This document shows positions 1 through 6,665 of a stretch of DNA of 8,971 nt, piece by piece. This stretch comes from Methanothermococcus okinawensis (GTDB lineage Archaea > AGJL01 > Methanococci > Methanococcales > Methanococcaceae). The number at the start of each line of letters is the position of its first letter. Positions within the stretch are counted from its first letter, which is position 1. The DNA is taken from positions 1 to 8,971 of the forward strand of contig DQVU01000136.1 in NCBI GenBank assembly GCA_015661585.1, in the 5' to 3' direction. The notes beneath the pieces were generated by a model that worked only from the letters and a program-made list of their open reading frames with translations, did not search any database and had not been told where the DNA came from. Made by a program: the position numbers and the translations under genes.

Positions 1-226
1 AGATCTGATTATAAATACAGCCTCTGGAGGTAAGGCTAAATCTGAGGGATACTACATAAGGAGAGCTGCGGTGGAGTTTAATATACCATACATTACCACT
101 ATAAGAGGGGCACTTTCAGCTATTGAGGCTATAAAATCTGTTAAGGAGGGGAGTATTGGTGTTTATTCCTTGGATGAGATCGGATGTAGTATAGAAAAAA
201 TAAAGATTGAGGAGTATAGGGAATAG
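1..226 (+). CDS. carB: Carbamoyl-phosphate synthase large subunit, C-terminal end (partial)
   Basis: Only the last 74 codons are in the window; the gene enters from the left edge with codons starting at base 2 and stops at TAG 224-226. The visible residues include INTASGGKAKSEGYYIRRAA followed by a FNIPYITTIRGALSAIEAIK-type stretch. This is the signature of the MGS-like allosteric domain that closes the large subunit of carbamoyl-phosphate synthase. That enzyme makes carbamoyl phosphate from glutamine, bicarbonate and ATP for pyrimidine and arginine synthesis in the cytoplasm. In some Methanococcales the large subunit is encoded as two separate genes; this fragment would be the C-terminal one, but the window cannot show whether the gene is split. 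It converges on the archaellum operon and has no functional link to it. The assignment rests on recognising the domain, and a stand-alone MGS-domain protein is the main alternative. Confidence 0.85.
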   Translation, partial: DLIINTASGGKAKSEGYYIRRAAVEFNIPYITTIRGALSAIEAIKSVKEGSIGVYSLDEIGCSIEKIKIEEYRE

Positions 227-248
227 GAGCTGTTTATTATACGTTAAT

Positions 249-476
249 ATAATAATTATAATAAAACCTTACTTTCCATCAAAGTGAGAGTTTAAAAATA
301 ATAAAAATAAAAATAATAAAGATAAAAAATAATGAAGAAGTTATTAAAAAACAGATGGGGAGCTTTTCCCCTACTTCTAAACCTTGGAGGAAAGGGGTTC
401 TCTGAATATCTTCTAACTATAACCTTTAGATATTTTTATATTAACTTATAATCAAAAAATAATAATTATAATAAAA
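249..476 (+). repeat. 18-nt direct repeat pair flanking island 1
   Basis: The sequence ATAATAATTATAATAAAA occurs exactly at 249-266 and again at 459-476, 210 nt apart, bracketing the first GC-richer island. A one-mismatch inverted copy lies at 623-640. A 14-nt inverted core (positions 5802-5815) also appears in the flaF-flaG gap. The motif is A+T only, so chance in such composition cannot be excluded. Confidence 0.5.
344..440 (+). ncRNA. Structured-RNA candidate, island 1 (strand uncertain)
   Basis: Three hairpins follow one another. Positions 357-371 give a 5-bp GGGGA/TCCCC stem with a 5-nt loop. Positions 380-399 give a 6-bp AACCTT/GGGGTT stem that includes two G-U pairs. Positions 404-435 give an 8-bp GAATATCT/AGATATTT stem with one G-U pair and a 16-nt loop. 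G-U pairs that form only on the + strand slightly favour a + strand RNA. There is no tRNA-like T-loop and no convincing C/D box pair. A 38-codon ORF starting at ATG 332 runs through it but has no ribosome binding site. Confidence 0.25.
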
Positions 477-519
477 AGTGAAAAAAAACATAATAAAATA
501 AAGAAATAACAGAAAAAGA

Positions 520-629
520 GCAAAAACTCTTAAGAAAAGAGTTGAGAGAAATCCTACCTTGCCTCTCCAGTACTTACTGGAGTCCAGGAGATAAAAGTTT
601 ATTTTACTTTTTATTTTAATTATTTTTTT
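520..629 (+). ncRNA. Structured-RNA candidate, island 2, with T-rich tail
   Basis: Two clean hairpins sit next to each other. Positions 525-543 give a perfect 7-bp AACTCTT/AAGAGTT stem with a 5-nt loop. Positions 565-582 give a perfect 7-bp CTCCAGT/ACTGGAG stem with a 4-nt loop. The + strand then becomes T-rich and ends in seven T's at 623-629, as expected for an archaeal transcript 3' end. This could be a free small RNA or the 3' untranslated end of the carB transcript. No known RNA family was recognised. Confidence 0.3.
623..629 (+). terminator. Possible oligo-T terminator on the + strand
   Basis: A run of seven T's lies inside a T-rich stretch downstream of the 565-582 hairpin. Archaeal RNA polymerase terminates at T-rich tracts. 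It could end transcription from carB or from an RNA in island 2. It is inferred from composition only. Confidence 0.3.
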
Positions 630-635
630 ATAATT

Positions 636-716
636 ATTATTTTTATCGAACTCCTTGATGGTTGTTGTTAATTTAAAAAATATTTTACAATAATTATTTT
701 TATCGTTTTTTGATGG
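636..716 (+). repeat. Short composite direct repeat
   Basis: ATTATTTTTATCG occurs exactly at 636-648 and at 693-705. Each copy is followed by TTGATGG, at 655-661 and 710-716, with spacers of 6 and 4 nt. The copies are 57 nt apart and lie just behind the T-rich tail of island 2. The presence of C and G in both halves makes chance less likely than for the pure A+T repeats. The function is unknown. Confidence 0.45.
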
Positions 717-779
717 GATTATGTTTATAATAATTAAGAATAAATAAAATAGTTGTAATAATATAACGGTTTAGATAAA

Positions 780-846
780 AAACTCTCCTCAATGCTTTTA
801 GGCAGGAGAGAAGGAAATTCACTATTAGTGGAAGATAGAATGTTAA
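780..846 (+). ncRNA. Structured-RNA candidate, island 3
   Basis: Positions 783-810 fold into a hairpin with a 6-bp outer stem (CTCTCC/GGAGAG), a 4-nt bulge on the left side, and a 3-bp inner stem (TGC 793-795 / GCA 802-804). A weaker hairpin around CACT-ATT-AGTG follows near 820-832. No known RNA family or reading frame was recognised. Confidence 0.22.
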
Positions 847-965
847 AGTAGATTATAGTTATAAATAAAATTAATTAACTAAACAATAACCCTCAACATT
901 TGAATAAAAATAAAATTATAAAGAGAATAATTAAAATAAAAAAATAAGAAATATTAAACTGTTAA

Positions 966-1055
966 AACCTAGATAAAGGATATAAAAAAGTAAGATGTAC
1001 CTTATCCTTGTACTGCACTGGGTACTGGAGAAACAGAGTAGGATTTCAGTTATCC
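966..1055 (+). ncRNA. Structured-RNA candidate, island 4, with T-rich tail
   Basis: AAGGATA (976-982) pairs perfectly with TATCCTT (1003-1009), leaving a 20-nt loop. A further G+C-bearing stretch runs to about 1055, and a T-rich region on the + strand follows at 1076-1140. The island shares TACCTT (998) followed by TACTGGAG (1023), and ATTTTAC (1070) before a T-rich tail, with island 2 in the same order (555, 575, 601). No family was recognised. Confidence 0.22.
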
Positions 1056-1165
1056 CTTCTTTTCATGAGATTTTACACTTTTTATTGTTATTTTTAATTT
1101 TTTTAATTATTTTTAGTTTTATTTCACCTTTTATAAAATTAGTTTTAATATAATTATTCTACTAC

Positions 1166-1171
1166 AAAAAA
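1166..1171 (-). terminator. Possible oligo-T terminator of the archaellum operon
   Basis: On the - strand, six T's occur about 50 nt after the flaJ stop codon, in very AT-rich DNA without a hairpin. This is a plausible end for the operon transcript, but other T runs lie nearby and the call is composition-based. Confidence 0.25.
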
Positions 1172-1221
1172 GTAATGTATAATTTTTAAAAGGTGTATGG
1201 GTTAGTTTAACCTTTTATTAT

Positions 1222-2901
1222 TTAGTAAATAGGTATATTTACACCAAGTATCTTGTTTATAAGTAGTTCTGCACCAAATGATACCAAGGAAGATATCCAT
1301 ACCATTATTACAAAGTGATAAAGTAAAACTTGAGGATGGCCTCCATCTGTTACTTTAATCAAGTATGCTGAAACTAAGGAGTAGACTAATAAACACCCGT
1401 ACATGAGATAGGAGATAAGGGAGAGATCTCCTGGTGTCATGATATTTATAATAGTTATCATGGCCTCAGGAATTTCAAGAGTGTTGTAAAGTTTATTTAC
1501 CATATGTGCTACTCCATAGGATGCAAAGAGTGCCAAGGCAAGTCCCCCTGCAAGTCCATAAACTATGGCGGTAAACTGTTCAACACTTTGATATTTAGAT
1601 TTTCTTAAGTTTATTATTTTACGGAAGTTATCACCGATAATCTCTGAAGCCTTTCCAGCATCTCCTCCTAAGAAAACACATCTCTCGAACATCTCTGAAA
1701 ACAACTGTATGAGATAACTACAGGTCTCTACACCGAAGAGTTTCCAGGCCCTCTGATTGTTTATCCTTACAGCTACCCTCTTATACAGTCTTTCTAAATC
1801 CTTTGTAAGGGGGCCAAAATCATGGGAGGATAGATATTTTAAAGATTCTGTCATTCCCCCTCCCTTTGCACTAACAGACTCTCCCAGGGATCTTAAAAAT
1901 CCTGGGAAGTGGAATTCTTTTCTTATAACTAAATTTTCTTCTTTTTTAGCTACGTATCCAGCGATAAAAAGAGGTGTGAATCCTAATGCAACCAGTATTT
2001 GATAGGGGATATTCAGAAGTTCAGGAACATTTGCTATATACTTACCTCCTAATAACATCCCCATGAACAACAGGGTTAAAATAATAGAGATTATTAGATA
2101 CCTTCTAAGTTTTCTATCTACTGCGGTGAGTATATCTGCAGTGTGCCACAATCTATCTGATGGCATCTTATGTTTTATAATATATACTAAACATATCTCA
2201 AACACTATAAATCCAAAAATAGCTAAGGTCACTGAAGTTACAAAATTATAGTGGATTATAAAGGGAGCTATCACTGCAAAGGTTACGAAGAATGCCAAGG
2301 ATGTAATAGCACTGATATATATCTCTTTAAATATATCTAAGGTATAAAGTGCCCTCCTGTAAAATGCAGCGTAATCGTTCATCACTATGCTCTGTTCCTT
2401 CATTAAAAAATCCTTGAGATCTTCACCACTATCTAAGGAGTAGGCCATCCTATCTAAAAAATCTGCAAATTCACTACTTGGAGTTCTTTGGGCTAAAAAT
2501 CTACAGGCCTCTGCAAGGGATTGATTCCATCTTTTTATTAGGACGTAAATTTTTCTAGATTCTTCTGCTAACTGCCCAAGTTCTTCCTTTTCAGATGCCA
2601 ACATTTTGATAAGTTCTTTTCTATCAAGATCTGTAATGGAGAGTACTCCAAATTTTGTAATAAATATGTGTAACTTTTCATTTATCTTGTTTTTTTGGGA
2701 ATCTAACTCTATGAGAGGGTATCCTATAGCACTGATTAATATTAACAGTGGAATAAGTAACACTAACACTTTTACATATCCTGTAAAGTACGTTAGGCCT
2801 ATTACAGTAAGGGCTGTTGAAATTATAAGTGCAGGTAGTACATATTTTAGAAGGTATTCCTTAGGGGTAAGTCCCACTTTATATAAAATATCTAAAAACA
2901 T
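1222..2901 (-). CDS. flaJ: Archaellum membrane platform protein FlaJ (ArlJ)
   Basis: This 559-residue protein is the polytopic membrane core of the archaellum. It holds the FlaI ATPase and is thought to carry rotation and subunit insertion through the membrane, as TadC/PilC-type (T2SSF) proteins do in pili. About nine hydrophobic segments are visible, near residues 20-40, 43-63, 192-216, 219-243, 268-286, 299-318, 443-465, 491-516 and 524-548. Two large charged cytoplasmic regions, about 65-190 and 320-440, separate them and correspond to the two T2SSF domains. Length matches the family. The ATG at 2901 is preceded by AAGGTGA with a 4-nt spacer. The gap to the flaI stop is 9 nt, and this is the last gene of the operon. 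The family is not in doubt. Confidence 0.95.
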   Translation of the reverse strand: MFLDILYKVGLTPKEYLLKYVLPALIISTALTVIGLTYFTGYVKVLVLLIPLLILISAIGYPLIELDSQKNKINEKLHIFITKFGVLSITDLDRKELIKMLASEKEELGQLAEESRKIYVLIKRWNQSLAEACRFLAQRTPSSEFADFLDRMAYSLDSGEDLKDFLMKEQSIVMNDYAAFYRRALYTLDIFKEIYISAITSLAFFVTFAVIAPFIIHYNFVTSVTLAIFGFIVFEICLVYIIKHKMPSDRLWHTADILTAVDRKLRRYLIISIILTLLFMGMLLGGKYIANVPELLNIPYQILVALGFTPLFIAGYVAKKEENLVIRKEFHFPGFLRSLGESVSAKGGGMTESLKYLSSHDFGPLTKDLERLYKRVAVRINNQRAWKLFGVETCSYLIQLFSEMFERCVFLGGDAGKASEIIGDNFRKIINLRKSKYQSVEQFTAIVYGLAGGLALALFASYGVAHMVNKLYNTLEIPEAMITIINIMTPGDLSLISYLMYGCLLVYSLVSAYLIKVTDGGHPQVLLYHFVIMVWISSLVSFGAELLINKILGVNIPIY

Positions 2902-2910
2902 ATTTTCACC

Positions 2911-4545
2911 TTAAATTTGGAATGGAAGTCCTTCCAATCCCTTTTCATAGAAATTCCAAATAATATCTAAAACCTCATAGTATCCAAAGATTTTTCTTGC
3001 TATCATCTCTTCAAGTATTCTAGTTCTTAATTCCAACTCGTTGTATATCTCCCTTGGATCTTCGTAACCTGCCACCTTTGCAATTTTATCTTCCAAGATG
3101 TAACTGTTGTTAAGTCCAGTAAAGATATGTGTATCATCGCGAGGATCCCATTCAAAAACCCTCCTTGTAATTACACCATCTACCTCCTTATAGTAACCTT
3201 CAATCTCTTCAACACCAACTACTCTCCTCAACAATTTACCTCTGGTATATACCGCAAGTTGGAATAAGGCCACGTTTAGGTTATCCATAAAGGTTAATGG
3301 AATGTTGATTGGTTCTCCATTTAATCTCTGAATCATCTTCTTGATATTTGCAGCGTGGAATGTTGAAAGAACAGGGTGCCCAGTTTGCATAGCCTGGAAT
3401 GCTACGGCACCCTCTACACTCCTTATCTCTCCAACAACAATGTAATTAGGCCTAGATCTCAACGCTGCCCTTAACAGGTCAAAGAGTGTAACTCTACTCT
3501 CTTCAGGACCTCTTTCCCTCGTTAGTAACTGCTGCCATACAGGATGGGGAGCCTTTACCTCTGCAGTATCCTCACATGAGAATATTTTAGATCTTGGTTT
3601 AATAAAGGGTAGTATAGCGTTTAACGTTGTAGTTTTACCAGAAGCAGTCTCTCCACAGATGAATATACTCATTCCATACTCCAAACAGAGCCATAGATAG
3701 GCTGCAGTCTGTGCAGACATGGTTCCCCAACTGATGATCTGGGTAATACTGATTGGAACCTCTGTAAATTTCCTAATGGTAAATGATGGACCTTTTAGAG
3801 ATATATCTGTGGAGTAGATTATGTTTATCCTTGAACCATCGGGAAGGGATCCATCGACAATAGGGTTTGCATCAGACACGGGTCTTCCCATCCTTTCACA
3901 TAGGTTTTTTAGATAGTCGGCAAGTTCCCTATCGTTATCCCATGTGATATTGGTTGGAAGCATGTCAAATATCTTATGAACTATATGGCAGGCATGGGCA
4001 CCTATTACATGTATATCCTCTATATAAGGATCCCTCTTAATAGGTTCAAGTACTCCTAATCCTATCAAGTCTCTTTTTAGTAAGTATAGAAATTTATCCC
4101 TCTCATATTTCGTAAGTTCTATTTTTCCAGTACTGAATAATCTAGATAGTATATTCTTCTTTTTTTTACTCTCTACTACTTTTGTAACTCTGTTGAATAG
4201 GTTAGTCAGTATTCTCTCAAATTCCTCGTCGTCTTCTGGGGAGTCTTCATAGGGAGCATACTCCAACAGCTTATCCATTATCTTTTTATACAGTAACTTC
4301 TCTTCATGGGTTTCTAACCTAGGCTCTATAACGATATATTTAGTTTTTACCTCAGGAGAACCAAATATATGGATAAAGATAGGATCACCAATTGGATATA
4401 TAATATTGGGGTATTTTAACTCTTTTAATTCTCGAGAAAGAGATATCATAAATTCAGGTATTTTTAAGTAAGTTTTTTTGAAATTTTCGACGTACCTACG
4501 TAAATGAGGGTTCCTCTTCATACTATTTTTAAATTCATCAGCCAT
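2911..4545 (-). CDS. flaI: Archaellum motor and assembly ATPase FlaI (ArlI)
   Basis: This 544-residue type II/IV secretion-type ATPase forms a hexamer under FlaJ and powers both filament assembly and rotation. Visible motifs in order are Walker A GETASGKTT (298-306), the Asp box region IFSCEDTAEVK (321-331), Walker B ending VVGE with Glu373, and the His box GHPVLSTFHA (389-398). All key residues are present, so the enzyme looks active. The N-terminal part (about 1-250) matches the variable N domain of archaeal FlaI, with a charged linker containing SKKKKN near residues 126-131 that is encoded over an A8 run. The ATG at 4545 has GGTGG with a 4-nt spacer. The gap to the flaH stop is 16 nt. The context distinguishes it from pilus ATPases. 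Confidence 0.96.
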   Translation of the reverse strand: MADEFKNSMKRNPHLRRYVENFKKTYLKIPEFMISLSRELKELKYPNIIYPIGDPIFIHIFGSPEVKTKYIVIEPRLETHEEKLLYKKIMDKLLEYAPYEDSPEDDEEFERILTNLFNRVTKVVESKKKKNILSRLFSTGKIELTKYERDKFLYLLKRDLIGLGVLEPIKRDPYIEDIHVIGAHACHIVHKIFDMLPTNITWDNDRELADYLKNLCERMGRPVSDANPIVDGSLPDGSRINIIYSTDISLKGPSFTIRKFTEVPISITQIISWGTMSAQTAAYLWLCLEYGMSIFICGETASGKTTTLNAILPFIKPRSKIFSCEDTAEVKAPHPVWQQLLTRERGPEESRVTLFDLLRAALRSRPNYIVVGEIRSVEGAVAFQAMQTGHPVLSTFHAANIKKMIQRLNGEPINIPLTFMDNLNVALFQLAVYTRGKLLRRVVGVEEIEGYYKEVDGVITRRVFEWDPRDDTHIFTGLNNSYILEDKIAKVAGYEDPREIYNELELRTRILEEMIARKIFGYYEVLDIIWNFYEKGLEGLPFQI

Positions 4546-4561
4546 GATACCACCATGTAAA

Positions 4562-5254
4562 TTATGCTACCGAGGATATCTCAACTGCAATACCTAACTT
4601 AGGCTCAACTCTGAATACCATAGTTTTTTGATATGGTCCCCTCGCCAAGTTGTACTTTTCTATCTTTAAAATATTTTTAATATTCCCACCAAAGGTATAG
4701 ATCTCCGTCTTCATCACCATCGTCGCAGCTGTTCTAAGCATAGTTAAAATAGACTCAGGTAACTCCTTTGGATTTACAGTGTAAATTATGATTTTATTCA
4801 TCGCTGCGATTCTTTTAAAAAAAGCGACTAAATCATTCACCTTTACTTCACTTACATCGTTTATTATAAGAGAAGATAAACTGTCATATACAATTACATC
4901 CTTTTCATAAAATTCCCGGGTTTCCATAATTTTCCTTAGAAAATTATCTCTCTGAAGGTTGTCAGATATAAGGGGATATACAGGTATATATAGCAAAACA
5001 CCACTTAACAACTTTTTATTTATATTGTAATTTAACGACATCATCTGTTTTACGAATTCCAAGGTAGTTAACTGGGTTGATATATAAGTAACTGAGTGAG
5101 CATTTTGTAAAAAACCGTATGTTAACCTCTGGGCTACTACTGACTTCCCTGTAGATTCTTCTCCCTCTATAAGTATTATACTCCCATAGGGAATACCCCC
5201 TCCCAACCTTTTGTGGATATCATCTCTACTAAGTTCAATTTTTGCAAGTTTCAT
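4562..5254 (-). CDS. flaH: Archaellum motor protein FlaH (ArlH), KaiC-like ATP-binding protein
   Basis: This 230-residue RecA/KaiC-fold protein lies beneath FlaI in the motor; ATP binding is known to control its contact with FlaI. Walker A is canonical, GEESTGKS at 31-38. Walker B is VIVYDS at 120-125 with Asp124 but no Glu directly before or after it. This fits the view that FlaH binds ATP and hydrolyses it poorly. The length equals the family norm. The ATG at 5254 is preceded by AGGTGAT in the standard place (GGTGA plus 4 nt). The gap to the flaG stop is 9 nt. Adjacency to flaI and flaJ in this order is the hallmark of archaellum operons. Confidence 0.95.
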   Translation of the reverse strand: MKLAKIELSRDDIHKRLGGGIPYGSIILIEGEESTGKSVVAQRLTYGFLQNAHSVTYISTQLTTLEFVKQMMSLNYNINKKLLSGVLLYIPVYPLISDNLQRDNFLRKIMETREFYEKDVIVYDSLSSLIINDVSEVKVNDLVAFFKRIAAMNKIIIYTVNPKELPESILTMLRTAATMVMKTEIYTFGGNIKNILKIEKYNLARGPYQKTMVFRVEPKLGIAVEISSVA

Positions 5255-5263
5255 AAAATCACC

Positions 5264-5719
5264 TTATTGGATATACACCTTCAACGACCTAATTATACCA
5301 CTTTCAGTGATAACCTTTATCACATGATACCCTGTGTTGTTGTAACTTACGTTTATACTACCTACCATTGAAGGATAGAGTACCTCTAGTGTTTCGTTGT
5401 TGATAACCTCTGTAGATATTATAGGAACAACATCTCCATCTATCATTACAGTAAGTACATCCTTATTGAATGTTATCGGTGATTTTCCAGTATTTTTTAT
5501 GTAGATTAGTATAGTACCTGTTGAAACGTCTCTAGGCACATTCTCTGGATCATTGATTATTTCAAAATCTTGGGATAACCTTGAGGATAAGAGATTTCCC
5601 TTAGTATTTATTCCAAGCGAAATCTCATGGGTGGTAGTGGCTAAGATCCCAGAGACAGCGGCGGCAATTATTAAAACACTGACAAATAAGATCATCTCTG
5701 AAAATATATTAGAAGCCAT
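5264..5719 (-). CDS. flaG: Archaellum stator-like protein FlaG (ArlG)
   Basis: This 151-residue protein has one N-terminal hydrophobic helix (about residues 8-28), followed by a beta-rich domain facing outward (TGTILIYIKNTGKSPITF region and onward). FlaG is known to form a short filament capped by FlaF that ties the motor to the S-layer. Two N-glycosylation sequons (NET, NVS) and a third (NNT) are seen in the outer domain. The ATG at 5719 is preceded by AGGTGAT with the standard 4-nt spacing from GGTGA. Unlike every other junction in the operon, 119 nt of noncoding DNA separate it from flaF, with a TATA-like box in the gap. Identity follows from length, topology and position between flaF and flaH. 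Confidence 0.9.
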   Translation of the reverse strand: MASNIFSEMILFVSVLIIAAAVSGILATTTHEISLGINTKGNLLSSRLSQDFEIINDPENVPRDVSTGTILIYIKNTGKSPITFNKDVLTVMIDGDVVPIISTEVINNETLEVLYPSMVGSINVSYNNTGYHVIKVITESGIIRSLKVYIQ

Positions 5720-5838
5720 TAAATCACCTTTGAGTATACCTACAGGGATAAAAAATAAATATATAATAACTCTTCTTATAGATAATACAACATTGTTATA
5801 AATTATAATTATTATTATTTTGAAAAGTTAAAAATATG
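5720..5838 (-). promoter_or_regulatory. flaF-flaG spacer with possible internal promoter for flaGHIJ
   Basis: On the - strand, TATATATTTA (5756-5765) lies about 40 nt upstream of the flaG start. A start site about 25 nt downstream of the box would fall near 5735, leaving a leader of roughly 15 nt that just covers the AGGTGAT ribosome binding site. This is a reasonable archaeal promoter geometry. The surroundings are AT-rich, so the box could be chance. The spacer also carries a 14-nt core (5802-5815) of the AT motif repeated near carB. No reading frame is evident in it. Confidence 0.35.
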
Positions 5839-6246
5839 TTATGAAATACTGGAGTAGTATTTGTTACCATACTCAGATATTATACACAGTCTTGCCGGTG
5901 CACTGGCATTTATACTGATAGTCACGTTGTTGAGGGGGAAGAGATACTTTACATTGGGATAGACACTGAAGTTTATTGGAGTCCCGTTGTACAACACTGT
6001 CCATTTTGAGGGCTCAAGGACCACAGAACCGTCATTCTTAACAGTTATGTTTATACTATTTGAGGAATTTACCACTGATACTATTTCCAACTTTTCACGT
6101 AACTTTTTGTTTTCCAACTCTATATAATCTGAGTAGGCCTTGGATATCTTTCCTATATTCAGATCCATAGAGGTGTATAGATATATTGTACAAACCAACA
6201 AAGTTGAAAGAATTACAACTGTGCCTACAGTGGAACTAAACCCCAT
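5839..6246 (-). CDS. flaF: Archaellum stator-like protein FlaF (ArlF)
   Basis: This 135-residue protein has an N-terminal membrane helix at about residues 7-25, then a short charged stretch and a beta-sandwich-like domain outside the membrane. FlaF binds the S-layer and caps FlaG in known systems. Several sequons (NSS, NIT, NGT, NFS, NVT, NAS) suggest glycosylation of the outer part. I chose ATG 6246 (MGFSSTVGTVV). The frame can be extended to a TTG at 6258, but the GGGGG that could serve as ribosome binding site directly abuts that TTG, leaving no spacer. From 6246 the spacer is 12 nt, rather long, so the start is not fully settled. The gene overlaps the end of flaE by 11 nt, which suggests coupled translation. 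Confidence 0.85.
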   Translation of the reverse strand: MGFSSTVGTVVILSTLLVCTIYLYTSMDLNIGKISKAYSDYIELENKKLREKLEIVSVVNSSNSINITVKNDGSVVLEPSKWTVLYNGTPINFSVYPNVKYLFPLNNVTISINASAPARLCIISEYGNKYYSSIS

Positions 6247-6643
6247 AGTACTCTTCAACCCCCTTTTTAATCCTTCTTATTTCCCACTCTATTCTATCTA
6301 ATATATCACTGGAAATCTTCTTACCGTTTAACCTCTCTATGAAGAGTAGTGAGACTAGATGGTCGGTAATGGTTAATCTTGGAGGTAATTCCTCTTCTTC
6401 CTCAATTCCAGGCCTAATGCCCTTTAAGAACTTTAGTAGATCTAACACTGCTCTGTCAGAGAGCCATCCTAAGTTGTGATAAAACTCCAACACATCGGGG
6501 ATATTTGAATATCCAACTTTTTCAGAGAGGTACTCTATCCATTTAAAGGCAAATATTATGGATACAGGGTCGTCAGGTATCTTCTCCAACTTAGCAGGTC
6601 TGTGGGTTTCAAGTAATATAGATGACAGTGATGTGGTATCCAT
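6236..6643 (-). CDS. flaE: Archaellum accessory protein FlaE (ArlE)
   Basis: This 135-residue soluble protein consists almost entirely of the FlaD/E family domain. Shared with the C-terminal third of FlaD upstream are FKWIEYL (33-39), FYHNLGWLSD (54-63) and DHLVSLLFIERL (94-105). FlaC, FlaD and FlaE form a cytoplasmic ring around the FlaI/FlaH motor in euryarchaea and receive the chemotaxis signal through the adaptor CheF. The first 20 residues are variable, and an acidic EEEEE stretch lies at 81-85. The ATG at 6643 has GGAGGGAT 8 nt away (counted from GGAGG). It starts 22 nt after the flaD stop and its end overlaps flaF. Confidence 0.9.
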   Translation of the reverse strand: MDTTSLSSILLETHRPAKLEKIPDDPVSIIFAFKWIEYLSEKVGYSNIPDVLEFYHNLGWLSDRAVLDLLKFLKGIRPGIEEEEELPPRLTITDHLVSLLFIERLNGKKISSDILDRIEWEIRRIKKGVEEYYGV

Positions 6644-6665
6644 AGTAGATCCCTCCTTGAATTTT

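Larger units (their letters stand above)
455..644. repeat. Imperfect inverted repeat around island 2
   Basis: Positions 455-476 are complementary to 623-644 in 21 of 22 positions, with a perfect 16-bp core (AAAAATAATAATTATA at 455-470, TATAATTATTATTTTT at 629-644). Further A-rich sequence at 481-503 can pair loosely with the T-rich 607-622. The arms enclose the hairpin-forming stretch 525-582. The arrangement resembles either a long RNA stem or a small element with terminal inverted repeats, but the arms are A+T only. Confidence 0.4.
227..1221. other. 1-kb noncoding gap between convergent genes, with four GC-richer hairpin islands
   Basis: No credible protein gene was seen here on either strand. 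Both flanking genes end into this gap, so it does not need to hold a promoter for either. Most of it is almost pure A+T, which is normal for Methanococcales spacers. Embedded in it are four stretches that are clearly richer in G and C and can fold into hairpins, at about 350-436, 520-592, 780-846 and 966-1055. The AT-rich stretches between them are strand-asymmetric: A-rich before the second and fourth islands, T-rich after them (about 597-645 and 1076-1140). Short direct and inverted repeats are listed separately. The function is unknown. Unannotated small RNAs, the long 3' ends of the flanking transcripts, or remains of a decayed element are all possible. Confidence 0.7.

Noticed and set aside
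332..451. A 38-codon ORF (starting MKKLLKNRWGAFPLLLN) through island 1 on the + strand
   Set aside because: It has no ribosome binding site, coincides with three hairpins, and is not recognisable as a protein. Short open frames are easily found by chance, so it is not listed as a gene.
344..1055. C/D box RNAs, tRNAs or CRISPR repeats in the intergenic islands
   Set aside because: No paired C and D boxes at suitable spacing, no T-loop sequence and no regularly spaced identical repeats were found on either strand.
1757..2914. Open frames on the + strand across flaJ (62-102 codons)
   Set aside because: They lie antisense to a well-identified gene, have no initiation signals and resemble no protein. 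The same holds for the + strand frames over flaG, flaC and flaD.
6247..6258. TTG 6258 as the flaF start
   Set aside because: The GGGGG that could bind the ribosome directly touches the TTG, leaving no spacer. ATG 6246 gives a normal short N-terminus before the membrane helix.
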